A stretch of 64,000 nucleotides of DNA. Origin: Flavobacterium aciduliphilum (GTDB lineage: Bacteria; Bacteroidota; Bacteroidia; Flavobacteriales; Flavobacteriaceae). A program made the translations under genes and the position numbers. The DNA is taken from positions 62,001 through 126,000 of the forward strand of contig NZ_QLSZ01000007.1 of assembly GCF_003268855.1 (NCBI RefSeq). The letters run 5' to 3'. This document shows, piece after piece, positions 43,710 through 53,972 of the stretch; the first letter of the stretch is position 1, and each line of letters starts with the position of its first letter. The notes beneath the pieces are model-generated. The model ran no database searches and was not told the origin of the DNA. It saw only the letters and a program-made list of their open reading frames with translations.

Positions 43710-45713
43710 ATGAAAAAAATAACATTATTCCTGATGTTATGCTTTTCAGTATCTTCTATGTCACAAAAAATACTAGATACTGTCGTTGTTACTGCATCAC
43801 GAAAAGGAATAAGAAAATTGACGACCACTTCCAATACTTCTGTGGTCTCAAGTAAAGAATTACTTAAAGCGGCTTGTTGTAATCTAGCTGAAAGTTTTGA
43901 AACCAACCCTTCAATTGATGTTAATTTTTCTGATGCTATATCGGGAACTAAACAAATAAAAATGTTGGGGCTTACCTCTCCGTATATTCTCATTACAGAG
44001 GAAAATATTCCTTCTATTCGCGGGGCATCTCAAGCCTATGGGATGTCTTTTACACCCGGGACTTGGGTAGAAAGCATACAAATAACAAAAGGTGCCGGTA
44101 GCGTCGTAAATGGATATGAGAGTATTTCGGGGCAAATTAATACGGAATTGATCAAACCGATTAAGGATATTCCTTTTTTCCTTAATGTTTACGGAGCTTC
44201 CGATTCAAGAACGGAGATTAATACGCATTTTAATCAGAAATTATCAAACCAATGGTCCACCAGTCTTTTTTTGCATGGGAATTCTAGATGGTTTAAATAT
44301 GATATGAATCACGATGGGTATTTGGACAATCCATTAGCCAAACAAGTGAATTTAACCTCTCGTTGGCAATACGTAAATCCTCAAACAGGCTGGGTTAGTT
44401 TTATAAATATCAAATGGTTGAATGATGCTAAACAAGCGGGACAAGTAGATTTTAATCCTGAAAGAGATAAATTTTCAACGTCCTATTGGGGTTCAGAAAT
44501 TAAAACGAATCGGATCGATGTTACCTCCAAAGTGGGATATGTATTTAAAGATATGCCTTATCAAAGTATAGGTTTTCAGAATGCATTTAGCAACCATGAC
44601 CAAGAGTCATACTTTGGATTACGTCAGTACAATATTGTCCAACAAAGCTTCTATTCAAATCTGATTTTTAATTCTATAATTTCAAATACGAATCATAAGT
44701 TTGCAACAGGGGTGACCTTTTCATCAGATCGGTATCTTGAAAATTTCAATCAGGAAGATTTGGGAAGACGCGATACCGATATAGGAGCCTATTTTGAATA
44801 TACTTTTGACAATCAAGAAAAATGGAGTTTTGTATTGGGTGGAAGGGTGGATTCACACAACAGACTTGGTTTTTTTGCAACTCCCAGACTCCATGTTCGA
44901 TACAAACCGTGGGAGAAAGGGACGTTTCGTTTTTCAGCGGGAAGAGGAAAACGAGCAGCTAATATTTATGCTGAAAATCAAAATTTATTCGGTAGTTCAA
45001 GACAATTTTCTGTATTAGATGCTTCAGGAAAAATTTATGGTTTGAATCCTGAAATTGCTTGGAATTACGGATTGAGTTTTACACAAAGTTTTAGACTTTT
45101 CAATAAACCAGCAGATGTAACACTAGATGTATATCGTACAGATTTTCAAAATCAAGTCGTGGTTGATATTATGCAAAGTCCACAAGAGGTTTTGTTTTAT
45201 AATTTAAAAGGGTCTTCCTATGCGAATAGCGTACAATTCGATTTTAATTATGAAATTAGAACACGTTTACAACTTCGTACAGCCTATAAATATTACGATG
45301 TAAGAACGTCTTATTTGTCAGGTAATTTTCAAAGACCCCTGCAAGCCAAACAACGCTTTTTTGTAAATGTAGAATATGACACCCCGCTTACCAAAAAAGG
45401 AAAGCAATGGAAATTCGATTTTACCTATAATTGGCTCGGCAGTCAACAATTACCCAATACTGCATCCAATCCAGTAAATGATAGACTTTCTGAAAATTCG
45501 CCCGCTTTTTCAGTAATCAATGCTCAAATTACAAAACGGTTTTCCAAAAGTTTCGAATTTTATTTAGGAGGAGAAAATATAGGAAACTACAGACAAAACC
45601 AAGCTATTTTGGGAGCAAACAATCCTTTTGGGTCTACATTTGATACCTCAATTGTATACGGACCTATTTTTGGAAAAATGTATTACGCAGGCTTGAGATA
45701 TAAATTAAAATAA
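43710..45713 (+). CDS. TonB-dependent receptor, probably metal-related
   Basis: From the ATG that precedes the signal peptide (MKKITLFLMLCFSVSSMSQ) the receptor is 667 residues; an earlier frame start adds 13 residues with no signal character. The plug begins at ILDTVVVTASRKG, without the N-terminal carboxypeptidase-like domain common in Bacteroidota SusC-type proteins. A CC pair (KAACCNLAESFE) lies in the early plug. The barrel extends to the final aromatic strand. It should import a small ligand, probably a metal complex, across the outer membrane using TonB. Neighbours on both sides are cysteine-rich metal-type proteins. Confidence 0.9.
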   Translation: MKKITLFLMLCFSVSSMSQKILDTVVVTASRKGIRKLTTTSNTSVVSSKELLKAACCNLAESFETNPSIDVNFSDAISGTKQIKMLGLTSPYILITEENIPSIRGASQAYGMSFTPGTWVESIQITKGAGSVVNGYESISGQINTELIKPIKDIPFFLNVYGASDSRTEINTHFNQKLSNQWSTSLFLHGNSRWFKYDMNHDGYLDNPLAKQVNLTSRWQYVNPQTGWVSFINIKWLNDAKQAGQVDFNPERDKFSTSYWGSEIKTNRIDVTSKVGYVFKDMPYQSIGFQNAFSNHDQESYFGLRQYNIVQQSFYSNLIFNSIISNTNHKFATGVTFSSDRYLENFNQEDLGRRDTDIGAYFEYTFDNQEKWSFVLGGRVDSHNRLGFFATPRLHVRYKPWEKGTFRFSAGRGKRAANIYAENQNLFGSSRQFSVLDASGKIYGLNPEIAWNYGLSFTQSFRLFNKPADVTLDVYRTDFQNQVVVDIMQSPQEVLFYNLKGSSYANSVQFDFNYEIRTRLQLRTAYKYYDVRTSYLSGNFQRPLQAKQRFFVNVEYDTPLTKKGKQWKFDFTYNWLGSQQLPNTASNPVNDRLSENSPAFSVINAQITKRFSKSFEFYLGGENIGNYRQNQAILGANNPFGSTFDTSIVYGPIFGKMYYAGLRYKLK

Positions 45714-45736
45714 ACACTAACTAATAAAATAGGAAA

Positions 45737-46081
45737 ATGAAATCAATATTTTTAGGAATCATGCTAGCTTTGGTAACGTTATCAATTCAAGCTCAAGAAA
45801 AAAAGAATAAGAATGCGAAGTTCAGTATTGAAGTGAACGGAAATTGTGACTTATGTAAAAAACGAATAGAGAAGGCAGCGTTGTCAGTAAGTGGCGTAAA
45901 ATGGGCGGTGTGGGATAATGAAACTCATCAATTAGCATTGGTTCTCAATGAAGAAAAAACCACACTTCTCGAGGTGGAAAAAGCCATTGCCAAAGTAGGT
46001 CATGATACTCAAGAGGTAAGAGCTCTCAATTCCGATTATGAAAAACTACATACTTGTTGTCAATATGAACGACACAAATAA
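45737..46081 (+). CDS. Secreted heavy-metal-associated (HMA) domain protein
   Basis: The 114-residue protein has a signal peptide (ending near SIQAQ) and an HMA-like domain with NGNCDLCKKRIEKAALSV, giving Cys37 and Cys40. A CC pair occurs near the end (LHTCCQYE). The CxxC site suggests binding of copper or a similar soft metal in the periplasm. It follows the TonB receptor gene by 23 bp and precedes a terminator, so it closes the trio. Confidence 0.87.
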   Translation: MKSIFLGIMLALVTLSIQAQEKKNKNAKFSIEVNGNCDLCKKRIEKAALSVSGVKWAVWDNETHQLALVLNEEKTTLLEVEKAIAKVGHDTQEVRALNSDYEKLHTCCQYERHK

Positions 46082-46106
46082 ATTATTAAATTCTAGAGAA
46101 TCACTT

Positions 46107-46137
46107 AAAAAGCTAGGGCAATACGTTCTAGCTTTTT
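46107..46137 (+). terminator. Intrinsic terminator after the metal-related trio
   Basis: AAAAAGCTAG (46107-46116) pairs perfectly with CTAGCTTTTT (46128-46137) with an 11-nt loop, followed by a T. It lies 25 bp after the HMA gene. Confidence 0.85.
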
Positions 46138-46257
46138 TGTTTTCTTGAAGCGAGGTTAAGATTCACTTTCTAAAAATTCCTAAAAAAACAATAAATAGTT
46201 GTAAGATACGCAAAATAATACCTAATTTCACGGACTAATTTTTTTAGAATCGTTTTT

Positions 46258-46935
46258 ATGACTCATTTTGATTGGAAACAACTTTTTAATCCAGAATTTT
46301 ATATTCTACTTGAAATTGCTGGAGTTAAGATTGGATTATATGTAGTGCTTTTTATAGTGTTTGCCGAAACGGGTTTGTTAGCCGGTTTTTTCTTACCAGG
46401 CGATAGTTTGTTGTTTCTTTGTGGAATTTACAGTGAGTCTTTATTGAAAGATTTTTCAACAGGAAGTGATTTTTTAAATGTTTCAATTCTGGCAAGCTTG
46501 ATATCATTGATGGGTATTTTAGGAAATGTTTTTGGATATTGGGTTGGTAAAAAAAGTGGTTCGTATCTTTATAAAAGACAAGATAGTTTCTTTTTTAAGA
46601 AAAAATACTTGTTTCAATCGAAAGATTTTTTTGAAAAATACGGCTCAAAAGCCATCGTTTTTGCGCGTTTTCTACCTATTGTAAGAACCTTTGCACCGGT
46701 TGTAGCAGGAATAGTAAATATGGATCGAAAACGATTTATGTTTTTCTCTGTTTTAGGGTCAATACTTTGGTCATTTACCATGATTTTTGCAGGACATTAT
46801 TTGTATGAATTGTTTAAAATAGAATTTGGAATCGATTTAAAACACTACATAGAGTTTATCGTTTTTGGAATAATCGCTGTAACAACAGTTCCTGTGTTAT
46901 GGAAACTTTTCAAGAAGAGAGTACATATCGAATAA
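46258..46935 (+). CDS. DedA-family membrane protein
   Basis: The 225-residue protein has the DedA/SNARE-associated pattern: ETGLLAGFFLPGDSLLF near residue 36, GNVFGYWVGKKSG near 88 and FFEKYGSKAIVFARFLPIVRTFAPVVAG (nt 46630-46710) with the conserved Phe-x-Arg. Four to five membrane helices. DedA proteins are lipid transporters or flippases that support envelope homeostasis. It stands alone between two terminators. Confidence 0.93.
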   Translation: MTHFDWKQLFNPEFYILLEIAGVKIGLYVVLFIVFAETGLLAGFFLPGDSLLFLCGIYSESLLKDFSTGSDFLNVSILASLISLMGILGNVFGYWVGKKSGSYLYKRQDSFFFKKKYLFQSKDFFEKYGSKAIVFARFLPIVRTFAPVVAGIVNMDRKRFMFFSVLGSILWSFTMIFAGHYLYELFKIEFGIDLKHYIEFIVFGIIAVTTVPVLWKLFKKRVHIE

Positions 46936-46955
46936 TTCGAAATAACCTAAAAACA

Positions 46956-46992
46956 AAATCCGCTCAATCATTGTGATTAAGCGGATTTTTTT
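46956..46992. terminator. Bidirectional terminator between dedA and groEL
   Basis: AAATCCGCTCAATCA (46956-46970) pairs with TGATTAAGCGGATTT (46974-46988), 15 positions with one mismatch and a 3-nt loop. T-runs follow on both strands. Confidence 0.85.
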
Positions 46993-47028
46993 AGTTCGTA
47001 CGTTATACTTTTAACGTCGTACTTTAAA

Positions 47029-48672
<1,644 letters not shown>

Positions 48673-48709
48673 TTAAATTTTAGACTTACTTTTTTAAATC
48701 AAAATCATT

Positions 48710-48985
48710 TTAGATGATTGCTAAAATGTCATCTTCTCGCATTATTAAATAATCTTTACCGTCTAATTTTAAATCGGTGCCAGCATATTTTCCGTATAAT
48801 ACTGCATCACCAACTTTGACAGTCATTGGAGTATCTTTTTTTCCATTTCCTACAGCAACAACAGTTCCTCTTTGAGGTTTTTCTTTAGCTGTATCAGGAA
48901 TAATAATCCCAGAGGCCGTTTGTGTTTCCGCAGCCGCTGGTTCCACGATAACGCGGTCTGAAAGGGGTTTAATGTGTAATGCCAT
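48710..48985 (-). CDS. groES: Co-chaperonin GroES
   Basis: From the chosen ATG the protein is 91 residues, beginning [16 protein letters not shown], the normal GroES start. An upstream frame start adds 14 unrelated residues and is rejected. Motifs: [20 protein letters not shown] and [10 protein letters not shown]. It caps the GroEL ring. An unusual long dyad lies 46-89 bp upstream. Confidence 0.97.
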   Translation of the reverse strand: MALHIKPLSDRVIVEPAAAETQTASGIIIPDTAKEKPQRGTVVAVGNGKKDTPMTVKVGDAVLYGKYAGTDLKLDGKDYLIMREDDILAII

Positions 48986-49030
48986 AATGATATGTTTTAA
49001 TATTAATAAATTGTTTGACGGCTTCACATA

Positions 49031-49074
49031 TTCAGAAATTATGCCAACCTAATTTGCCTGACATAATTTCAGAA
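49031..49074. promoter_or_regulatory. Long dyad upstream of groESL, candidate operator
   Basis: TTCAGAAATTATG (49031-49043) and CATAATTTCAGAA (49062-49074) are 13-bp arms with one mismatch, separated by 18 bp. The dyad lies in the only gap between the secG terminator and groES, so it is in or next to the groESL promoter. It does not match the CIRCE element (TTAGCACTC-N9-GAGTGCTAA). Confidence 0.55.
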
Positions 49075-49095
49075 CACCAAGTACAATTTGACAGA

Positions 49096-49127
49096 AATAA
49101 AAAAGTCTCGAGGGGTTCTCGAGACTT
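49096..49127 (-). terminator. Intrinsic terminator after secG
   Basis: On the minus strand AAGTCTCGAG and CTCGAGACTT form a perfect 10-bp stem (49127-49118 with 49112-49103), 5-nt loop, then a U-rich tail. It ends the miaB-secG operon and isolates groESL. Confidence 0.85.
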
Positions 49128-49145
49128 AAAACTATTTTGTGAAAA

Positions 49146-49496
49146 TTATTTCTTTTCTGTTTTAGAAGCTGGCGCTGCTGGAGTGCTACTCGTTTTAGGC
49201 GCTGCCGTTTCGGTTTTCTTTGCTTCCGATTGCGAAGAGTCAATGATTTTTTTATTGTCGTTTAAACTTCCAGTAAAACTTAAACTAGATAACAAAACCA
49301 ATGCAATTAGAGTGCCTCCTAAAACCCATGTGCTTTTGTCTAAAAAGTCTGTGGTTTTTTGAACGCCTCCTAATTGTTGCGATCCGCTAATTGATGATGA
49401 TAATCCTCCTCCTTTTGGGTTTTGTACCATTACTACGATGATTAGTAAAAAACAAACGATGGTGATTAATACTAAAAAGATTGTAAATGTGCTCAT
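49146..49496 (-). CDS. secG: Preprotein translocase subunit SecG
   Basis: The 116-residue protein has two membrane helices (about 3-24 and 56-76) with the conserved VVMVQNPKGGGLSSSISG between them. SecG assists SecYE in protein export. The C-terminal tail is Ala/Thr/Lys-rich and variable. It is the last gene of the minus-strand operon, with a 2-bp gap from the TPR gene. Confidence 0.92.
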   Translation of the reverse strand: MSTFTIFLVLITIVCFLLIIVVMVQNPKGGGLSSSISGSQQLGGVQKTTDFLDKSTWVLGGTLIALVLLSSLSFTGSLNDNKKIIDSSQSEAKKTETAAPKTSSTPAAPASKTEKK

Positions 49497-49498
49497 TG

Positions 49499-50305
49499 TT
49501 AACTATTGTTGTTTTGTTGTAAATTTTTAATATCTGATATTCGGTCTGCAAAGAAACTACTTTTTTCTGGATATTTCAAAATTAATATTTCATAAGCTTG
49601 AATTGCTTTCGAATATTTCTTTTGTTCCAAATAAACTTTTGCCAATGTTTCCGTCATTAAATAGGACTTATCCTCAATTTCTGGAATCAAAATAGGAGTA
49701 GAGGTGTCTTTTTTTACGGGTGAAATTTTTGGATTTGTTTCGATAAATTTATCAATTATGGCCAGTTTTTTCTTTTTAATCGCTTCTTCTTCTGATGTTT
49801 TTTCTTCTCGTTCAATGGGCTTTAGGCGTGAAAGTTGGAGCCATTCTTGAAAGGAATGTTTTTCTGTCTTTGTGAAATCTAAGGGTTTGCCCAATTCTAG
49901 CTTTTCTTCAAGTTTTTCCTTAGGGTTCGATTGTTTAATAGACAACATTATAGAGTGTTGTAACGCATCTGCATCATTGCGCTCTATTTTTACCTCTTCG
50001 CTTTCTATGACATCGATGTTGAGCAATTCTGCAATTTTTTGGTCATATAACCCACTTTGAATGGTTTTAAAATGGTCGGCAGTAATAAAATCAAACAAAA
50101 CACTTCGGTCTGTTGTATAAGCAGCTGCAATTTTTAGAGCATAGTTGTATTTAAAACTATCCTGATTATACAAGTGTTTTAATCGCAAGACTCTGGCGCT
50201 TTGAAAATAGGGAAATTCATCTACTATTTTTTTCAATCCATTACTGAGTCGCTCGTTTAAGGCGTCTGGCTTATTGATGATATAGGTGTAATCGGAACTA
50301 TTCAT
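49499..50305 (-). CDS. TPR-containing protein, unknown
   Basis: The 268-residue protein has no clear signal peptide. The C-terminal part has a TPR unit (YLEQKKYSKAIQAYEILILKYPEKSSFFADRI near 226-258); the N-terminal part has SGLKKIVDEFPYFQSARVLRLKHLYN, also helical. A charged low-complexity middle region (EKTSEEEAIKKKK) links them. It sits between lptE and secG, 1 bp from lptE. Possibly a cytoplasmic adaptor for envelope biogenesis; no direct evidence. Confidence 0.82.
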   Translation of the reverse strand: MNSSDYTYIINKPDALNERLSNGLKKIVDEFPYFQSARVLRLKHLYNQDSFKYNYALKIAAAYTTDRSVLFDFITADHFKTIQSGLYDQKIAELLNIDVIESEEVKIERNDADALQHSIMLSIKQSNPKEKLEEKLELGKPLDFTKTEKHSFQEWLQLSRLKPIEREEKTSEEEAIKKKKLAIIDKFIETNPKISPVKKDTSTPILIPEIEDKSYLMTETLAKVYLEQKKYSKAIQAYEILILKYPEKSSFFADRISDIKNLQQNNNS

Positions 50306-50306
50306 A

Positions 50307-50810
50307 CTACCATTTGGCTAGCGATTGATTGAAAATATCTTGTGTGATTCTCTCGAAAATTACATCTAAAGCAGCAGTCAACGAGGCACCTGTAAGTTGT
50401 TGGTCGCCTGCATAGTCATAATAAAATGAAAAGGGCTTTTCAAAATTTTCCTTATCGTCTTTTCGATTCACAAATCGTACGTTTATAGTAATAGTCAGTC
50501 TGTTTTGTGCAGCAGTTTGACTTGCTGTTGCTGCCATTGGGGTGATGTTATAACCAGTTATTTCTCCCTCATACATTAAATCACCATTGGTATTCGTCAA
50601 ATTTAAATTGGTTTGATTTTGAAGAATTTCCTGAAGTTTCAAAGTGAACGTACGTTCAATACCCGGTTGTACCAAAGGCGCATTGTTGTGAAAATAATTC
50701 ACTTGAAACGTCTTGGCATCAATTTTTCCTGTTCCCGTAAAATTATAAAAACCGCAACTTGAAAAAGTAAGTGCGACTACAACTAACAGAATATGCTTCA
50801 TTTTTTTCAT
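50307..50810 (-). CDS. lptE: LptE-family LPS assembly lipoprotein
   Basis: The 167-residue lipoprotein has the lipobox SSCG (Cys near residue 19) and the LptE-type beginning GFYNFTGTGKIDAKTFQVNYF. LptE plugs the LptD barrel in the outer membrane and helps insert LPS. An internal Met at codon 4 is an alternative start. It lies between the sigma-54-type regulator gene and the TPR gene on the same strand. Confidence 0.85.
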   Translation of the reverse strand: MKKMKHILLVVVALTFSSCGFYNFTGTGKIDAKTFQVNYFHNNAPLVQPGIERTFTLKLQEILQNQTNLNLTNTNGDLMYEGEITGYNITPMAATASQTAAQNRLTITINVRFVNRKDDKENFEKPFSFYYDYAGDQQLTGASLTAALDVIFERITQDIFNQSLAKW

Positions 50811-50852
50811 TCGTTCTAAAAGCCAAAGATAGTTTTTTTAAAATAAAGTGCT

Positions 50853-52115
50853 TTATAAATCGTATTGCTTTATTTTTCGATATAGGGTTCTCTCGGAAAT
50901 ACCGAGTTCTTCGGCGGCAATTTTACGTTTCCCTTTATTGCGTTCTAAAGCTTTTTTTATCAATTCGATTTCCTTGGCTTCCAAACTTAGGGTTTCTTCT
51001 TCTTCGACGGTTTCTGCAAAAAGATATTGATTGTTGTCTTCATCTTCCTCAATATAATTTTCATGAGTGACGGTTGCGTGCGTGGGCATCACTTCCACTC
51101 TTGGTTTTTCTTCAAAGAACGACTCTTCCTCGGGTTTTCCATAGATTTTCTGAATCAAACTTGGATTAATATCTTGAACTTTAGTTCCGTTTTTCATCAA
51201 CTCTAAGGTGAGCTTTTTCAAATCATTTAAATCGCTTTTCATGTCGAAAAGCACTTTGTATAAAATATCCCGTTCCGTGGAAAAATCGGAGTCACTTTTT
51301 TTATCCTTTATAACACTCGGAAGTTGACTGCCTTCTTGTGGCAAATACGAAAACAGCGTTTGCGCAGAAATATCTCGTTTGGTTTCTAAAACTGAAATTT
51401 GCTCAGCAACATTGCGTAATTGACGAATGTTTCCACTCCAACGATAATTTAATAAATATGCAATAGCATTATCTTCTAATTTGATAGCTGGCATTTTGTA
51501 TTTGTGAGCAAAATCGGAGGCAAATTTTCTAAACAACAAATGAATGTCCTCTTTTCGGTCCCGTAGTGGAGGCAACCCGATTTCAACCGTACTCAAACGA
51601 TAGTATAAGTCTTCACGGAATTTTCCTTTTTCTATGGCGTCAAACATATTAACATTGGTAGCTGCTACAATGCGTACGTTTGTTTTTTGTACTTGAGACG
51701 AACCGACTTTGATGAATTCACCATTCTCCAAAACACGTAGTAAACGAACTTGTGTTGTAAGTGGTAATTCGCCCACTTCATCCAGAAAGATAGTTCCTCC
51801 GTTGGCTACTTCAAAATACCCTTCACGGGTAGCTGTAGCTCCAGTAAAAGACCCTTTTTCGTGTCCAAAAAGTTCACTATCAATAGTTCCTTCTGGAATA
51901 GCACCACAGTTTACAGCGATGTACTTGCCGTGTTTGCGATGCGAAAGCGAATGGATGATTTTTGGAATACTTTCTTTTCCCACACCACTTTCTCCTACAA
52001 CCAATACCGAAATATCAGTAGGCGCTACTTGAATGGCTTTCTCCACGGCACGATTGAGTTTTGGATCATTTCCAATAATTTCAAATCGTTGTTTTATGTT
52101 TTGAACGGATTCCAT
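50853..52115 (-). CDS. Sigma-54-dependent activator without a receiver domain
   Basis: The 420-residue AAA+ activator has Walker A GESGVGKE at residues 41-48, the sigma-54 contact loop as GSFTGA at 88-93 (commonly GAFTGA), Walker B with Asp112 and Glu113 in GGTIFLDEVGEL, and a Fis-type helix-turn-helix at the end (KRKIAAEELGISERTLYRKIK near 396-416). The AAA domain starts directly, without a receiver or sensor domain. It should activate RpoN promoters, with control at expression or by protein contacts. It lies 19 bp after miaB in an operon with lptE and secG. Confidence 0.93.
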   Translation of the reverse strand: MESVQNIKQRFEIIGNDPKLNRAVEKAIQVAPTDISVLVVGESGVGKESIPKIIHSLSHRKHGKYIAVNCGAIPEGTIDSELFGHEKGSFTGATATREGYFEVANGGTIFLDEVGELPLTTQVRLLRVLENGEFIKVGSSQVQKTNVRIVAATNVNMFDAIEKGKFREDLYYRLSTVEIGLPPLRDRKEDIHLLFRKFASDFAHKYKMPAIKLEDNAIAYLLNYRWSGNIRQLRNVAEQISVLETKRDISAQTLFSYLPQEGSQLPSVIKDKKSDSDFSTERDILYKVLFDMKSDLNDLKKLTLELMKNGTKVQDINPSLIQKIYGKPEEESFFEEKPRVEVMPTHATVTHENYIEEDEDNNQYLFAETVEEEETLSLEAKEIELIKKALERNKGKRKIAAEELGISERTLYRKIKQYDL

Positions 52116-52134
52116 ATGTAATTTGTGGCTTTAA

Positions 52135-53589
52135 TTAATTGGATTGCATCTCACTAAAACCAACCGCTTCACCAATTAAGGTAGCCGTGGTGCAATCAGT
52201 TACTTTAACCAAAACGAAATCACCAACTTTATAATTTTCTTTTGGGAACACCGTAACGACATTCTCAGAAATTCTACCACTCCAATGCGCATCGGATTTT
52301 TTTGATTCTTTTTCAATCAACACTTCAACAGTTTCGCCTAAAAAACGAGCAGTTCTTTTTTCACTTAACTTTTGCTGTAAATCAACGATCTCTTGTAATC
52401 TACTTTTCTTAACCTCTTCGGGAACATCGTCATCCATTTTTCGGGCGGCCAATGTACCAGGACGCTCTGAATAGGCAAACATATAGCCAAAATCATATTC
52501 CACATATTCCATCAACGATAACGTGTCTTGATGGTCTTCTTCAGTTTCAGTTGGAAATCCAGCAATCATATCTTGAGAAATCGAACAATCAGGAATAATA
52601 CGTTTGATATTGTCAATCAAAGCCATATATTCTTCACGAGTATGTTGACGGTTCATTTCCTTTAAAATTCTTGTACTTCCACTTTGTACGGGTAGATGGA
52701 TGTAGTTACATACATTTGGATATTTAGCAATAACATGCAATACTTCTTCGTGCATGTCCTGAGGATTGGATGTCGAAAAGCGAAAACGCATCTTCGGAAA
52801 GTGTATCGCGCACATTTCTAATAGTTGCGCAAAGTCAACCGCTGTAGCTTTTTGCATCTCGGTTGCTTTGTCAAAGTCTTTTTTCAAGCCACCACCATAC
52901 CACAAGTAACTGTCAACATTCTGACCCAAAAGACATACTTCTTTATACCCTTTAGCCCATAAATCTTGAATTTCTTCCATAATACTTTGTGGTTCTCGGC
53001 TGCGTTCACGACCCCGCGTAAAAGGCACCACGCAAAACGTACACATATTGTCACATCCGCGAGTAATTGAAACAAAAGCATTGACACCATTGCTGTTCAA
53101 GCGAACGGGTGCTACATCACCATAGGTTTCTTCTTTCGACAGAATTACATTGATGGCATCACGACCTTCTTCCACTTCTTTCAAAAGATTGGGTAAATCC
53201 TTATAAGCATCTGGACCTACCACCATATCTACAATTTTCTCTTGCTCTAAAAATTGGTCTTTCAATCGCTCGGCCATACAACCCAAAACGCCCACTTTCA
53301 TGCTCGGATTAATACTGCGTTTTACTGCATTGTATTTTTCCAAACGCTTGCGAATGGTTTGCTCGGCTTTATCTCTAATCGAACAGGTGTTAACCAAAAC
53401 CAAATCGGCTTCTTCCAAGTTTTGAGTCGTATTGTATCCTTGTTCTGTCAATATTGAAGCTACAATTTCACTGTCTGAAAAGTTCATGGCACAACCATAA
53501 CTTTCAATAAATAACTTTTTAGAATTTTCTGCTTTTTGCTCGAGTACAAGACTTGTTCCTTGTTTTTCTTCGTTTATTTCCTTTTCCAT
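52135..53589 (-). CDS. miaB: tRNA-2-methylthio-N6-dimethylallyladenosine synthase MiaB
   Basis: The 484-residue radical-SAM methylthiotransferase modifies A37 of tRNAs that read UNN codons. The N-terminal cluster cysteine lies in YGCAMN (Cys33), the radical-SAM motif in [17 protein letters not shown] near 178-186, and a TRAM domain at the end. It opens the minus-strand operon and has its own promoter. Confidence 0.95.
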   Translation of the reverse strand: MEKEINEEKQGTSLVLEQKAENSKKLFIESYGCAMNFSDSEIVASILTEQGYNTTQNLEEADLVLVNTCSIRDKAEQTIRKRLEKYNAVKRSINPSMKVGVLGCMAERLKDQFLEQEKIVDMVVGPDAYKDLPNLLKEVEEGRDAINVILSKEETYGDVAPVRLNSNGVNAFVSITRGCDNMCTFCVVPFTRGRERSREPQSIMEEIQDLWAKGYKEVCLLGQNVDSYLWYGGGLKKDFDKATEMQKATAVDFAQLLEMCAIHFPKMRFRFSTSNPQDMHEEVLHVIAKYPNVCNYIHLPVQSGSTRILKEMNRQHTREEYMALIDNIKRIIPDCSISQDMIAGFPTETEEDHQDTLSLMEYVEYDFGYMFAYSERPGTLAARKMDDDVPEEVKKSRLQEIVDLQQKLSEKRTARFLGETVEVLIEKESKKSDAHWSGRISENVVTVFPKENYKVGDFVLVKVTDCTTATLIGEAVGFSEMQSN

Positions 53590-53637
53590 GTATGCTGAAA
53601 TTATCTCAGGATCTGTTTAGATATTGTTTTTCAAATG

Positions 53638-53669
53638 CAAAGATAATACTAAATTAGGAAAACTGACAA
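53638..53669 (-). promoter_or_regulatory. Promoter of the miaB operon
   Basis: Read on the minus strand: TTG (53669-53667), a 21-bp spacer and TATCTTTG (53645-53638). The predicted start is about 40 nt before the miaB ATG. Confidence 0.55.
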
Positions 53670-53940
53670 GATGACAGATAATGTTTAACATACTTTTTTA
53701 TATGTAGCGAATCGCTTGGGTATTTTTAAAAACCATATTCCCGCTTTCGTTACAATTTTTTTGTCACTCTTGTTTGGAGGTGTTGTGTGAGTTTCCTCTT
53801 CTACAAAAAAAAATTTCACTTCAATCGGGGCTAGATTGTATTTTTTTTGCAAAATTCAATACTAGGCAACAAGAACTGTTTTTTAAATCGAAGGGAATTT
53901 TAATGCTAAAATAATTTTCAAAATCTCAAAATTTAAAAAA
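53670..53940. other. Non-coding spacer between divergent miaB and topA
   Basis: I see no gene, RNA fold or repeat here. The spacer is AT-rich with several T-runs and scattered weak dyads only. It carries the upstream parts of the two divergent promoters. Confidence 0.6.
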
Positions 53941-53946
53941 AACCTA

Positions 53947-53954
53947 TACTTTTG
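53947..53954 (+). promoter_or_regulatory. Promoter -7 element of topA
   Basis: TACTTTTG matches TAnnTTTG, 18 nt before the topA ATG at 53973. It overlaps the alternative TTG start at 53952, which argues against that start. Confidence 0.55.
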
Positions 53955-53972
53955 CGAACAAATTATCACCCT

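Noticed and set aside
48986..49027. Longer GroES with 14 extra N-terminal residues
   Set aside because: GroES is normally about 90-97 residues and starts at the chosen ATG; the extension has no conservation features.
48986..49102. CIRCE/HrcA site upstream of groESL
   Set aside because: No TTAGCACTC-N9-GAGTGCTAA or near match; the dyad present is a different sequence.
53952..53972. TTG start giving topA seven extra residues
   Set aside because: It overlaps the likely -7 element TACTTTTG and the family start MAKNLVIVESPAKA is at 53973.
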